Source of the DNA: JAITMY01 sp031549685
Lineage (GTDB): Bacteria; Bacteroidota; Bacteroidia; Bacteroidales; UBA932
Reading direction: 5' to 3'
NCBI GenBank assembly: GCA_031549685.1
Contig: JAVBPG010000014.1
Location: 1-63,805, forward strand
Length of the DNA stretch: 63,805 bases
The translations under genes and the position numbers were made by a program. Under the pieces are notes generated by a model. It saw nothing but the letters and a program-made list of their open reading frames with translations, searched no databases and was not told the DNA's origin. Shown here piece by piece: positions 20,311 to 28,094 of the stretch (positions within the stretch are counted from its first letter, which is position 1; every line of letters begins with the position of its first letter).

Positions 20311-20520
20311 ATGGATACTGTATTGGTTCAAATAGAGAATAGCGAGGCGTACCGGCTGTTGAAAAACTTAGAAAAGCTACACCTCATAAAGCTTCTTCAC
20401 AAGAAAAGGCCGTTAAAGCAGGTGCTGCTTTCCCAAAAATATGCAGGCAAATTATCTGCCAGCGATGCAGAAAAGCTTCAGGAATACGTATCTCAAAGCC
20501 GGAGCGAATGGGACAGATAG
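20311..20520 (+). CDS. Small antitoxin-like partner of a PIN-domain toxin
   Basis: 69 residues starting MDTVLVQIENSEAY. A TTG seven codons earlier is in frame but lies inside the promoter box, so the ATG at 20311 is chosen. The first part suggests one beta-strand, followed by helices with many Leu/Lys and an acidic C-terminal helix. It does not show the usual AbrB or ribbon-helix-helix VapB pattern. Its stop overlaps the toxin start by 13 bases, the coupling usual for toxin-antitoxin pairs. The antitoxin role is inferred from position, size and overlap. Confidence 0.7.
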   Translation: MDTVLVQIENSEAYRLLKNLEKLHLIKLLHKKRPLKQVLLSQKYAGKLSASDAEKLQEYVSQSRSEWDR

Positions 20521-20903
20521 CTTACCTATTGGATACCAACGCCATTATTGACTACCTTGGCAACAAAATTCCCGACAGCGCCATCGGATTTATGAACTCC
20601 GTTGTTGACTCCTCTCCCAACATTTCTGTAATTAGTAAAATAGAGTTGCTAGGATTCAACACTACTGCAGAAAATCAACATTTACTGGCCAGCTTCGTCC
20701 ACGACATATCAGTACTTGAGTTGACCTCCAGCATCGCAGATAGGTGCATTGAGGTTCGGAGGCAACATAGAATCAAGCTGCCAGATGCCATTATTGCCGC
20801 TACGGCGCTTGTGTACCGCCTCAAATTAGTTACCCGCAACGTAAGCGACTTTAAAAATATTGAAGGGTTGCACGTACTCAACCCCCACTCTCCTATTTTT
20901 TAG
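20508..20903 (+). CDS. vapC: VapC-family PIN-domain ribonuclease toxin
   Basis: 131 residues, typical PIN size. The first acidic residue is in YLLDTNAIIDYLG, followed by SKIELLGF with a conserved Glu, then KLPDAIIAATALVY with the third acidic residue and a late Asp in TRNVSDFKNIEG. These are the acidic residues that bind Mg2+ in VapC toxins, which cut tRNA or rRNA. The stop is only six bases before trkA, so read-through into trkA is likely. The precise RNA target is unknown. Confidence 0.88.
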   Translation: MGQIAYLLDTNAIIDYLGNKIPDSAIGFMNSVVDSSPNISVISKIELLGFNTTAENQHLLASFVHDISVLELTSSIADRCIEVRRQHRIKLPDAIIAATALVYRLKLVTRNVSDFKNIEGLHVLNPHSPIF

Positions 20904-20909
20904 CAAAAC

Positions 20910-22250
20910 ATGAATATTATTATAGCCGGGGCGGGCGAGGTGGGCACGCATCTTGCCAAGCTGCTGTCGGAGGATAACCACAACATTACCGTAGTTGACC
21001 CCAGCGAGGACAGGCTACGCGCCATAGAATCGGTTACCGATGTGGTAACCGTACCGGGCAGCACCACCTCCGTTGAGGTGCTGGAGAAGGCCGATGCCGG
21101 GAAGGCAGAGCTGCTCATCGCCGTTACGCCCAGCGAAGATACCAACATTGTAACCTGCATGCTGGGCAAGAAAATGGGCGCCCGGCAAACCATTGCCCGC
21201 ATTGACCACAACGAGTACCTCGACCTGGAAAACCGCAGCATGTTTGCCAAGGCCGGCATTGACAACATGTTTTACCCCGAAAAAATTGCCGCCACCGAAA
21301 TCGTTCACCTGCTCAGCCAAACCAGCACCTCGGAGTACATTGATTTTGCTGACGGCAAGCTGGTAATGATGGTATTTAAGCTGGAGGAGGATGCGCCCAT
21401 TACCGGCAAAACCATCATTGAGGCCACCAAGGATCTGCGCAAGCTGGAGTACCGCATTATCGCCATTAACCGCAACGAAAAAACGTTTATCCCCCGCCGC
21501 TACGACAAGCTCGAGACCGGCGACCAGCTGCACGTAATGACCACGCGCAACGGCATACAGGAAATGCTGGAGTACTCGGGCAAGGAAAATATTGAGGTGC
21601 GCAACCTGATGATTTTGGGCGGCAGCCGCATTGGCACCAAGGTGGCTACCCTACTCGACCGCCGCATGAACATCAAAATTATTGAGCAGCAAAAAGAACG
21701 CTGCCTCAAGCTGGCCGAGCAGTTCAAAAACGCCATGGTCATTAACGGCGACGGGCGAAATTCGGACTTGCTCATTGAGGAGGGACTGCAAAAAACCGAC
21801 GCCTTTGTGGCGGTTACCGGCAGCTCCGAAACCAATATCTTATCGTGCCTGCTGGCCAAGCAAATGGGCGTGCAGCGCACCATTGCCGAGGTCGAAAACC
21901 TGGACTACATTCAGCTGGCCGAGAGCATAGGCATTGATACCATCATCAACAAAAAGCTGATTACCGCGGGGCACATTTTCAAGTTTACGCAGGGCACCGA
22001 CGTGCAAACGGTAAAGTACCTCACCGGCTCCGACGCCGAAATGCTGGAGCTGGTGGCCAAGCCCGACTGCAAGGCAAGCAAAGTCCCCATCAAGGATTTG
22101 GGCTTTCCAAAGGAGGCCATCATTGGCGGCATAGTGCGCGGCGGCAAGGGAATTATTGCCACCGGCAACACCGAAATCAAGCCCCACGACCACGTAATCG
22201 TATTTGCCATTGGCGTGGATGCCTTGGAAATAGCGGAGTATTTTAGGTAA
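20910..22250 (+). CDS. trkA: Trk potassium-uptake regulatory subunit TrkA
   Basis: 446 residues with two TrkA-N/TrkA-C (RCK) repeats. The first Rossmann half begins IIIAGAGEVGTHLAK and the second (about residue 230) LMILGGSRIGTKVATLL; each is followed by a TrkA-C domain. It binds nucleotides and gates the TrkH potassium channel on the inner side of the cytoplasmic membrane. trkH, often the next gene, is not here: yicC follows after a terminator. It starts six bases after vapC, so it may share that promoter. Confidence 0.95.
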   Translation: MNIIIAGAGEVGTHLAKLLSEDNHNITVVDPSEDRLRAIESVTDVVTVPGSTTSVEVLEKADAGKAELLIAVTPSEDTNIVTCMLGKKMGARQTIARIDHNEYLDLENRSMFAKAGIDNMFYPEKIAATEIVHLLSQTSTSEYIDFADGKLVMMVFKLEEDAPITGKTIIEATKDLRKLEYRIIAINRNEKTFIPRRYDKLETGDQLHVMTTRNGIQEMLEYSGKENIEVRNLMILGGSRIGTKVATLLDRRMNIKIIEQQKERCLKLAEQFKNAMVINGDGRNSDLLIEEGLQKTDAFVAVTGSSETNILSCLLAKQMGVQRTIAEVENLDYIQLAESIGIDTIINKKLITAGHIFKFTQGTDVQTVKYLTGSDAEMLELVAKPDCKASKVPIKDLGFPKEAIIGGIVRGGKGIIATGNTEIKPHDHVIVFAIGVDALEIAEYFR

Positions 22251-22270
22251 AGGTAGGGGGTAAAAGCGAG

Positions 22271-22301
22271 ACGGCTGAAGCGGTATTCTTCAGCCGTTTT
22301 T
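22271..22301 (+). terminator. Rho-independent terminator of trkA
   Basis: Stem ACGGCTGAAG / CTTCAGCCGT with a seven-base loop, followed by TTTTTG, 20 bases after trkA. Confidence 0.88.
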
Positions 22302-22349
22302 GTTTTCGCTGGTATCATTTTTATCGGTAACTTTGCTTCCCTGTAAACT

Positions 22350-22377
22350 CGTAATTTGTATTTCGTAATTCGTAATT
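22350..22377. repeat. Heptamer-period repeat before yicC
   Basis: Four consecutive 7-base units (CGTAATT, TGTATTT, CGTAATT, CGTAATT) ending four bases before the yicC start codon. Confidence 0.8.
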
Positions 22378-22381
22378 AAGT

Positions 22382-23242
22382 ATGTCGCAATCAATGACCG
22401 GCTACGGCCGGGCGGAGGCCCTGTGTGGCGGAAAAAAAGTAACGGTGGAGCTGCGCTCGGTAAACGGCAAGCAGCTCGATTTGAATATTAAGCTGCCCTC
22501 GCTGTACCGCGAGCTGGAGCCGGAGGTTCGCCGCTCGCTGCAGGCGCTGCAGCGCGGCAAGGTGGATGTTTTTATTTACACCGAAAGCCAAAGCGTGGCG
22601 CCCGCCTCGGCCATCAACCTGGCCATGTTTAAGGCGTACTACGCGCAGCTGAAGGAGGTGACGGTGGAGCTGGGCGAGGCCATCCCCGTGGGCGAAATTC
22701 TGCGCCTGCCCGAGGTGGTAAGCATTGCAAAGAACGAAATTTCGGAGGAGGAGCAGGCCTGCGTGCTGGGCTGCGTTGAAAAGGCCATGCGGGCCTTTAC
22801 CGCTTTCCGGGAGCAGGAGGGCGCAACCATTATGGCCGATATTACGAGCCGCGTAGGCCTAATCGGCGAGCTGCTTACCCAGGTGGAGCCCTTTGAGCAG
22901 GGGCGCATGGAGGTGGCCAAATCGCGCCTGCAGCAGGCGCTGGAGGATGCCGTTGGCGCCGCACAGGTGGACAGAAACCGCTTTGAGCAGGAGTTGATTT
23001 ACTACTTAGAGAAGCTGGATGTAACCGAGGAGAAGACCCGTCTGCGCAGCCACTGCACCTACTTTAACGAAACCGCCAAGGAGGATGGCGCGGGGCGCAA
23101 GCTCGGCTTCATTGCGCAGGAAATGGGGCGCGAAATCAACACCCTCGGCAGCAAAGCCAACGACAGCAACATGCAGCGCATTGTGGTAAGCATGAAGGAT
23201 GAGCTGGAGAAAATAAAGGAGCAACTTTTAAACGTACTATAA
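22382..23242 (+). CDS. yicC: YicC/YloC family endoribonuclease-like protein
   Basis: 286 residues, the usual length. The N-terminal YicC domain starts with the hallmark MSQSMTGYGRAE, followed by VELRSVNGKQLDLNIKLP. The C-terminal DUF1732 domain carries GRKLGFIAQEMGREINTLGSK. Family members are oligomeric RNases implicated in RNA turnover. gmk follows after a repeat-filled spacer, an order seen in many bacteria. Confidence 0.93.
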   Translation: MSQSMTGYGRAEALCGGKKVTVELRSVNGKQLDLNIKLPSLYRELEPEVRRSLQALQRGKVDVFIYTESQSVAPASAINLAMFKAYYAQLKEVTVELGEAIPVGEILRLPEVVSIAKNEISEEEQACVLGCVEKAMRAFTAFREQEGATIMADITSRVGLIGELLTQVEPFEQGRMEVAKSRLQQALEDAVGAAQVDRNRFEQELIYYLEKLDVTEEKTRLRSHCTYFNETAKEDGAGRKLGFIAQEMGREINTLGSKANDSNMQRIVVSMKDELEKIKEQLLNVL

Positions 23243-23253
23243 AACTTAATCGA

Positions 23254-23345
23254 AGCGTCATTGCGAGCGAAGCGCGGCAATCTCATCCTTTGCGCCATCG
23301 GCGCAATTAAAAGATTGCTTCGTCGTACCTCCTCGCAATGACGCT
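23254..23345. repeat. Nested inverted-repeat element (CGTCATTGCGAG type)
   Basis: Perfect 14-base terminal inverted repeats (23254-23267 and 23332-23345, AGCGTCATTGCGAG) enclose further complementary segments and an inner GCGCC/GGCGC hairpin (23292-23304), so the whole folds as one long hairpin. Its right half (23311-23345) closely matches the element at 49721-49759. CGTCATTGCGAG-type repeats occur between genes in many unrelated bacteria. Confidence 0.85.
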
Positions 23346-23370
23346 ATCAGATACCTAACTGCGAAATATT

Positions 23371-23937
23371 ATGTCAGGTAAAGTCATCATTTTCTCCGCC
23401 CCCTCCGGGTCGGGAAAAACCACCATAGTAAAGCACCTGCTGCAAACCATGCCGGAGCTGGAGTTCTCCATTTCGGCTACCAGCCGCGCGCCGCGGGGCA
23501 GCGAGGTCAACGGCAGGGACTACTACTTTATGTCGGCCGATGAGTTTCGCACGCGCATCAAGGCCGATGACTTTGTAGAGTGGGAGGAGGTGTACGCCGG
23601 AAAATACTACGGCACGCTGAAGAGCGAACCTGAGCGCATTTGGGCGGCGGGCAAGCACGTGGTTTTTGATGTGGATGTGCACGGTGGCATCAGCCTCAAA
23701 AAAATATTCGGCGACAAGGCCCTGCTGATTTTTATCATGCCGCCCTCGGTGGAGGCGCTGCGCAACCGCCTCATCGCCCGCAACACCGATGCGCCCGAGG
23801 TTATCGATGAGCGGGTGGCCAAGGCGGAGCTGGAGCTCTCGTTTGCCAAGCACTTCGATGAGCGCGTAGTGAACGACAGTTTGGAGGCGGCGATTGCCGA
23901 AACGGAAAGGCTGATACGGGAGTTTGTGAAGGAGTGA
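23371..23937 (+). CDS. gmk: Guanylate kinase
   Basis: 188 residues. Converts GMP and ATP to GDP and ADP. P-loop at IIFSAPSGSGKTTIV, GMP-binding region ISATSRAPRGSEVNGRDYYFM, and the lid-region arginines further on (RNRLIARNTD). Normal length. It lies downstream of yicC and is followed by convergent repeats. Confidence 0.96.
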   Translation: MSGKVIIFSAPSGSGKTTIVKHLLQTMPELEFSISATSRAPRGSEVNGRDYYFMSADEFRTRIKADDFVEWEEVYAGKYYGTLKSEPERIWAAGKHVVFDVDVHGGISLKKIFGDKALLIFIMPPSVEALRNRLIARNTDAPEVIDERVAKAELELSFAKHFDERVVNDSLEAAIAETERLIREFVKE

Positions 23938-23952
23938 AGTTTTGTACACTCT

Positions 23953-24035
23953 TTGTCATTGCGGACGTGATCCGCAATCTCCCCACAAAAGCACAACAAA
24001 TATCATGGGATTGCGGGTCAAGCCCGCAATGACAA
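23953..24035. repeat. Inverted-repeat element (GTCATTGCGG type)
   Basis: Perfect 12-base terminal inverted repeats (TTGTCATTGCGG at 23953-23964, complement at 24024-24035) with two inner hairpins (23961-23975 and 24011-24029). It resembles the widespread intergenic element built on GTCATTGCGG...CCGCAATGAC. It lies between convergent gmk and the HAD gene. Confidence 0.85.
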
Positions 24036-24059
24036 TGCTAATAGGAGTAATGAGCTAAC

Positions 24060-24087
24060 CCTAACAGGCTCTCATAACCCTGTTAGG
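24060..24087. repeat. CCTAACAGG/CCTGTTAGG hairpin
   Basis: Nine-base perfect arms with a ten-base loop between gmk and the convergent HAD gene. It could act as a terminator, though no T run follows; it may be another dispersed repeat. Confidence 0.75.
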
Positions 24088-24103
24088 ATCAAGGGTGCTG
24101 CTG

Positions 24104-24817
24104 TTACAAGAATTCCCTCAGCTCGCCCAAACTTTTTATTTCCTTCGTTGGCCTACCCGAAATTTCCCTTCCCTGCGGGTTGTAAAACACCTGATCCCAG
24201 CCAAAATCTTTCGCCCCCTTAATATCAATATCCCAGTCGTCACCCACCATGATGCAGCGGCGCTTGTGCGTATGGAGCGGCTGCGCGGCGTACTCAAAAA
24301 TGCGGGCGTGCGGTTTTTGGCAGCAGGCCATTTCGGAGGTGGTAACGCTGTCGAAAAACTTATCAATTTTGCTGCAGCGCAGCTTTATAAACTGCACCTC
24401 GTTAAAGCCGTTGGTAATAATGTGCAGGTGGTAGCCCTTGCCCTTCAGGTAGTCCAGCGTTTCCACGGCCTGCGGCATGAGCACGGTCTTCTTCGGGCTC
24501 TCGGAAATGTACTGCAGGTCGAGCTTATCGGCGAGGTCGTAGTTGTCAATATTTTTTGTTTTCAGCGTCTGGTAAAAGCGCTGGTGGCGCAAGTTTTCCT
24601 TGGTAATGTTGCCGCGGTGGTACTCGCTCCACATAATGTCGTTGATACGCTTGAACGTTTTTACAAACTCGCCGCCGCTCGGGAATTGCAGGCCGAGCAG
24701 GGGGTACTGCGCATGCATATCGAGCAGCGTTTGCTCCGAATTTTTTTCAAAATCCCAGAGCGTGCGGTCGAGGTCAAAAAAAATATGCTGGTATTTTTGA
24801 GCAAAAAATCGAAACAT
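24104..24817 (-). CDS. YjjG-family HAD hydrolase (noncanonical pyrimidine nucleotidase-like)
   Basis: 237 residues. HAD motif I is at HIFFDLDRTLWDFEKN (nucleophile Asp, general acid Asp replaced by the DLDRT form usual in this group), motif II at HIITNGFNEVQ, a motif III Lys near CQKPHARIFEYA, and motif IV at CIMVGDDWDIDIKGA. YjjG homologues dephosphorylate dUMP and mutagenic pyrimidine nucleotides. A single gene with a -7 box 19 bases upstream. Confidence 0.9.
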   Translation of the reverse strand: MFRFFAQKYQHIFFDLDRTLWDFEKNSEQTLLDMHAQYPLLGLQFPSGGEFVKTFKRINDIMWSEYHRGNITKENLRHQRFYQTLKTKNIDNYDLADKLDLQYISESPKKTVLMPQAVETLDYLKGKGYHLHIITNGFNEVQFIKLRCSKIDKFFDSVTTSEMACCQKPHARIFEYAAQPLHTHKRRCIMVGDDWDIDIKGAKDFGWDQVFYNPQGREISGRPTKEIKSLGELREFL

Positions 24818-24836
24818 TATTTGTAATTTTAGGGTA

Positions 24837-24844
24837 CAAAAGTA
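24837..24844 (-). promoter_or_regulatory. -7 promoter box of the YjjG-like gene
   Basis: TACTTTTG on the minus strand, matching TAnnTTTG, 19 bases before the start codon. Confidence 0.5.
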
Positions 24845-24879
24845 CGGAAAAAATAGCTACAGGCGGCGAGCTGCCATCC

Positions 24880-24907
24880 TGTAACTTGTAACTTGTAACT
24901 TGTAACA
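24880..24907. repeat. Heptamer tandem repeat before yraN
   Basis: Three exact TGTAACT units plus TGTAACA, ending five bases before the yraN ATG. Confidence 0.85.
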
Positions 24908-24912
24908 TCTTT

Positions 24913-25275
24913 ATGAACAACGCAGAGCTTGGCAAGCGCGGCGAGGAAGCCGCACAAAAGTATTTACAGGCGCACGGATTTTACATTCGCGATGTGAACT
25001 GGCGCTGGGGGCACAAGGAGTTGGATATTGTGGCCGAAAAAAATAAAACGCTACACGTGGTGGAGGTCAAAACGCGCAGCGCCAACTTTTTGGTAGATCC
25101 GCAGGCCGGCGTCGATAGGCGCAAGCAGCAAAACACGGTGCAGGCCGCCAACGCCTACGTGGGGCGCCACGGCCTGAACTTCGACGTGCAATTCGACATT
25201 ATTTCGGTGGTGGTACGGGGCGGCGAGTGCGAGGTGGAGTATATCCCCGAGGCGTTTTACCCCACGGCAAGGTAG
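24913..25275 (+). CDS. YraN/UPF0102 family protein
   Basis: 120 residues, usual length. It shows GKRGEEAAQKYLQAHG and a PD-(D/E)XK-like core HKELDIVAEKNKTLHVVEVKTR (conserved D and ExK). Members resemble Holliday-junction resolvases, but no activity is firmly established. Its promoter is not obvious; a 7-base tandem repeat sits directly before the start. Confidence 0.93.
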   Translation: MNNAELGKRGEEAAQKYLQAHGFYIRDVNWRWGHKELDIVAEKNKTLHVVEVKTRSANFLVDPQAGVDRRKQQNTVQAANAYVGRHGLNFDVQFDIISVVVRGGECEVEYIPEAFYPTAR

Positions 25276-25338
25276 GCGTGGAGCCGAACGCTTCCTCCAA
25301 AAATAGCTAAAGAAGGTATACTTTGCTGAAAAGTGCTG

Positions 25339-25346
25339 TATATTTG
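25339..25346 (+). promoter_or_regulatory. -7 promoter box of the 216-residue lipoprotein gene
   Basis: TATATTTG matches TAnnTTTG, 26 bases before the ATG at 25373. Confidence 0.5.
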
Positions 25347-25372
25347 AATACTTACCATAAAAATACAAGGCC

Positions 25373-26023
25373 ATGAAAAAGATACTTTTTGTTGCTGCAG
25401 CGGCAGCCCTTGCGCTGCTGTGCAGCTGTAGCTCCACCTCGCTGGTTACCTCGTGGAAGGCCGCCAACGCACCCAAGGTAGGCACCTACCAAAAGGTAAT
25501 GGTGGTGGGCATGATGGGCGCCAAGGATTTGGAAATGCGCCAAAAAGGCGAGGCCGCCGTTGTACAAACGCTCGCCAAATCGGGAGTAGCGGCGGTTTCG
25601 TCCTACGAACTGCTTGGTCCCAAGGAGTTCCGCAAAATGTCGGAGCAGGAGGTGGTGGCCAAGCTGAAAAATGACAGCGTGGATGCCGTAATGTTTGTGG
25701 TGCTGCTCGATAGGGCCAAGGAAAAGGACTGGGTGCCGGGCGCCGTTTACTACACGCCCTACGCCGGCGCCTATTACGGCTGCTACTGGTGCCACTACAA
25801 CATGATGTACGGGCGGGTGTACTCGCCGGGCTACTTTAGCACCACCACCACTTACATTTTGGAAGTAGATCTCTACTCGGTGGCCGATAACAAGCTGCAA
25901 TACTCGGCCCACATCAAATCGGTTGACCCCAACAGCGTAGCATCTTTATCGCAGAATTTCAGCAATTTAGTCATAAACGACTTGACTAAAAAGGGGTTGA
26001 TTGAGGCGCCTCAAAAAAAGTAG
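25373..26023 (+). CDS. Conserved lipoprotein (DUF4136-like)
   Basis: 216 residues with a signal peptide ending in a lipobox around Cys17/Cys19 (LLCSCSS). The first mature strand, TSLVTSWKAANAP, and the later region VDAVMFVVLLD resemble small lipoproteins that predict as DUF4136-like. A Tyr/Cys-rich loop (YYTPYAGAYYGCYWCHYNMMYG) lies near residues 123-144. Function unknown. Single gene between its own promoter and a terminator hairpin. Confidence 0.75.
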   Translation: MKKILFVAAAAALALLCSCSSTSLVTSWKAANAPKVGTYQKVMVVGMMGAKDLEMRQKGEAAVVQTLAKSGVAAVSSYELLGPKEFRKMSEQEVVAKLKNDSVDAVMFVVLLDRAKEKDWVPGAVYYTPYAGAYYGCYWCHYNMMYGRVYSPGYFSTTTTYILEVDLYSVADNKLQYSAHIKSVDPNSVASLSQNFSNLVINDLTKKGLIEAPQKK

Positions 26024-26135
26024 TCGCTTACAGCTTGAAACACTGCTATAATCCAACGTAGATGTAAATAATAGTGAGATATAAGAAGCTGTTTTTACAA
26101 AAATACTTTCAAATTGTAATCACTATTTTAATTTT

Positions 26136-26181
26136 AGCCGTGGGTTTAAAACTAATTTTGATTTTTAAACTCGCGGCTTTT
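26136..26181 (+). terminator. Terminator-like hairpin after the 216-residue lipoprotein gene
   Basis: 16-base imperfect arms (26136-26151 with 26163-26178, two positions not Watson-Crick) followed by TTT, 113 bases after the stop. The distance makes it a weaker terminator call; it could also be part of the gdhA upstream region. Confidence 0.6.
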
Positions 26182-26213
26182 GTTGTGGGGCTTTCGTTTT
26201 AGCAAAAAACGTT

Positions 26214-26221
26214 TACCTTTG
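26214..26221 (+). promoter_or_regulatory. -7 promoter box of gdhA
   Basis: TACCTTTG matches TAnnTTTG, with TTT at -33 spacing (26192-26194). The leader is about 40 bases. Confidence 0.6.
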
Positions 26222-26263
26222 TCCCCGATAAAAAATAGTGTAAACAATTAAACGGAAATTGTT

Positions 26264-27601
26264 ATGAAAGCAACACAAGTTTTGGACAATCTAAAAAGAA
26301 GGTTTCCTAACGAACCTGAGTACCATCAGGCCGTAGAGGAGGTACTGAACACCATCGAAGAGGTGTACAACCAGTATCCCGAATTTGAAAAATACAACCT
26401 GGTGGAGCGCCTCTGCATCCCCGATCGTATTTTCTCATTCCGCGTTACGTGGATTGACGATAAGGGTAACACCCAGGTAAACATGGGCTACCGTATTCAG
26501 CACAACAACGCTATTGGCCCGTACAAGGGTGGCATTCGCTTCCACTCGTCGGTTAACCAATCCATACTGAAATTTTTGGCCTTTGAGCAAACGTTCAAGA
26601 ACTCGCTCACCACGCTGCCCATGGGCGGCGGCAAGGGCGGCTCGGACTTTAACCCCAAGGGCAAATCCAACAACGAAATCATGCGCTTTTGCCAGGCCTT
26701 CCTGCTGGAGCTGTGGAAGCACATCGGCCCCGAAACCGACGTGCCCGCAGGCGACATCGGCGTGGGCGGCCGCGAGGTGGGCTACATGTACGGCATGTAC
26801 AAAAAGTTGGCCTGCGAAAACACCGGAACATTTACCGGCAAGGGCATTGAGTTCGGCGGCTCGCTCATACGCCCCGAGGCAACCGGCTTCGGCAACATCT
26901 ACTTCCTGATGAACATGCTCAAGCGCGAAGGCATTACCGACCTCAAGGGCCAGGTGGTGGCCATCTCCGGCTCGGGTAACGTAGCCACCTACACGGCGCA
27001 AAAGGTGCTGGAGCTGGGCGGAAAGGTGATAACCCTGTCCGACAGCAACGGCTACATTTACGACCCCGACGGCATTGACGCCGACAAGCTGAAGTACGTA
27101 TTTGACTTGAAAAACGTACAGCGCGGCCGCATTAAGGAATACGCCGACAAGTACGGCTGCAAGTACGTTGAGGGCGCCCGCCCCTGGGCCGAGAAGTGCA
27201 CCATTGCATGCCCCAGCGCCACGCAGAATGAGCTCAACGGCGACGATGCAAAAACCTTGGTGGACAACGGCTGCATAGCCGTATCGGAGGGCGCCAACAT
27301 GCCGTCAACGCCCGAGGCCGTTGAAGTATTTCTGAAGAATAAAATCCTGTACGCTCCGGGTAAGGCAGCCAACGCCGGCGGCGTGTCGGTAAGCGGCCTG
27401 GAGATGACGCAGAACTCGAACAAGCTGAGCTGGACGCGTGAAGAGGTTGATACCAAGCTCAAGCGTATTATGCAGGATATCCACGATGCCTGCGTAAAGC
27501 ACGGCACTGAGCCCGACGGCTACGTGAACTACGTAAAGGGCGCCAACATTGCCGGCTTTATGAAGGTAGCCAAGGCCATGATGGCGCAGGGCGTGATTTA
27601 A
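26264..27601 (+). CDS. gdhA: Glutamate dehydrogenase
   Basis: 445 residues, the hexameric class-I length. Interconverts 2-oxoglutarate plus ammonium and glutamate. N-terminal domain with the substrate-binding KGGIRFHSSVN and PMGGGKGGSDFNPKGKS (active-site lysines). The C-terminal Rossmann domain has VVAISGSGNVATYTAQK. The GdhA type with this length is usually NADP(H)-linked; the cofactor is inferred. Monocistronic with tandem terminator hairpins. Confidence 0.97.
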   Translation: MKATQVLDNLKRRFPNEPEYHQAVEEVLNTIEEVYNQYPEFEKYNLVERLCIPDRIFSFRVTWIDDKGNTQVNMGYRIQHNNAIGPYKGGIRFHSSVNQSILKFLAFEQTFKNSLTTLPMGGGKGGSDFNPKGKSNNEIMRFCQAFLLELWKHIGPETDVPAGDIGVGGREVGYMYGMYKKLACENTGTFTGKGIEFGGSLIRPEATGFGNIYFLMNMLKREGITDLKGQVVAISGSGNVATYTAQKVLELGGKVITLSDSNGYIYDPDGIDADKLKYVFDLKNVQRGRIKEYADKYGCKYVEGARPWAEKCTIACPSATQNELNGDDAKTLVDNGCIAVSEGANMPSTPEAVEVFLKNKILYAPGKAANAGGVSVSGLEMTQNSNKLSWTREEVDTKLKRIMQDIHDACVKHGTEPDGYVNYVKGANIAGFMKVAKAMMAQGVI

Positions 27602-27611
27602 CCCCAGCTGC

Positions 27612-27679
27612 AGCCCCTAACGGGGCTTAATGCAAATAAAAAACCCACGAATAAGCGTAAAGCTCGTTCGTGGGTTTTT
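27612..27679 (+). terminator. Tandem terminator hairpins of gdhA
   Basis: A small AGCCCC/GGGGCT hairpin (27612-27627), then an 11-base stem (27641-27651 with 27667-27677) followed by TTTTTA, starting 11 bases after the gdhA stop. Confidence 0.85.
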
Positions 27680-27758
27680 ATTGTCCGGCTACCTCCCCGT
27701 CCGGCCTACCATGCGGCCACAAGCATGGCGCATTTATGCCTACTGAGCTGAAAAAGGA

Positions 27759-27795
27759 GAGGCTGTGCAAAAGGGTTTCTTTTTTGCACAGCCTC
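27759..27795. terminator. Terminator hairpin of the vapD operon (GAGGCTG family)
   Basis: 14-base perfect arms GAGGCTGTGCAAAA / TTTTGCACAGCCTC at 27759-27772... and 27782-27795, directly downstream of vapD. It shares GAGGCTG-nn-CAAAA with hairpins at 39944 and 42295. Confidence 0.75.
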
Positions 27796-27815
27796 ACAAC
27801 AGGAGTAACGAAATC

Positions 27816-28094
27816 TTACTCCTTTACCAAGCCCGTAAAATCCGACCAATCCTCCACCCTGAAGGTGCGAATATCACGAACCGCATTTTTAAACCAATCT
27901 ATTTTCTTCAGCGCATCAATGGCCCTGAACAGGTTAGCCATATCTTTATTGGTGGTCAGATACACGCTCCCTTGCGTATTATAAAAATCATACTTGCGCA
28001 GCTCTTGATTTATTTCAAAGTAAGCATTGTTATATGGATCTCCATAGTACTTCTTAAGGTCGGTTATGACCATATCAAACGCTATTGCAAACAT
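27816..28094 (-). CDS. vapD: VapD-family endoribonuclease (Cas2-like fold)
   Basis: 92 residues, the normal VapD length. It begins MFAIAFDMVITDLKKYYG, with the catalytic-type Asp at the end of the first strand, as in VapD and Cas2 ferredoxin folds. The middle part (DFYNTQGSVYLTTNKDMANLFRAIDAL) matches the family. VapD of Haemophilus and Helicobacter is an RNase toxin. It overlaps the upstream small gene by 13 bases, suggesting a coupled toxin-antitoxin pair. Confidence 0.87.
   Translation of the reverse strand: MFAIAFDMVITDLKKYYGDPYNNAYFEINQELRKYDFYNTQGSVYLTTNKDMANLFRAIDALKKIDWFKNAVRDIRTFRVEDWSDFTGLVKE

Noticed and set aside
27816..28094. Cas2
   Set aside because: The fold is related, but length, sequence (VapD signature) and lack of cas1 or an array favour VapD.
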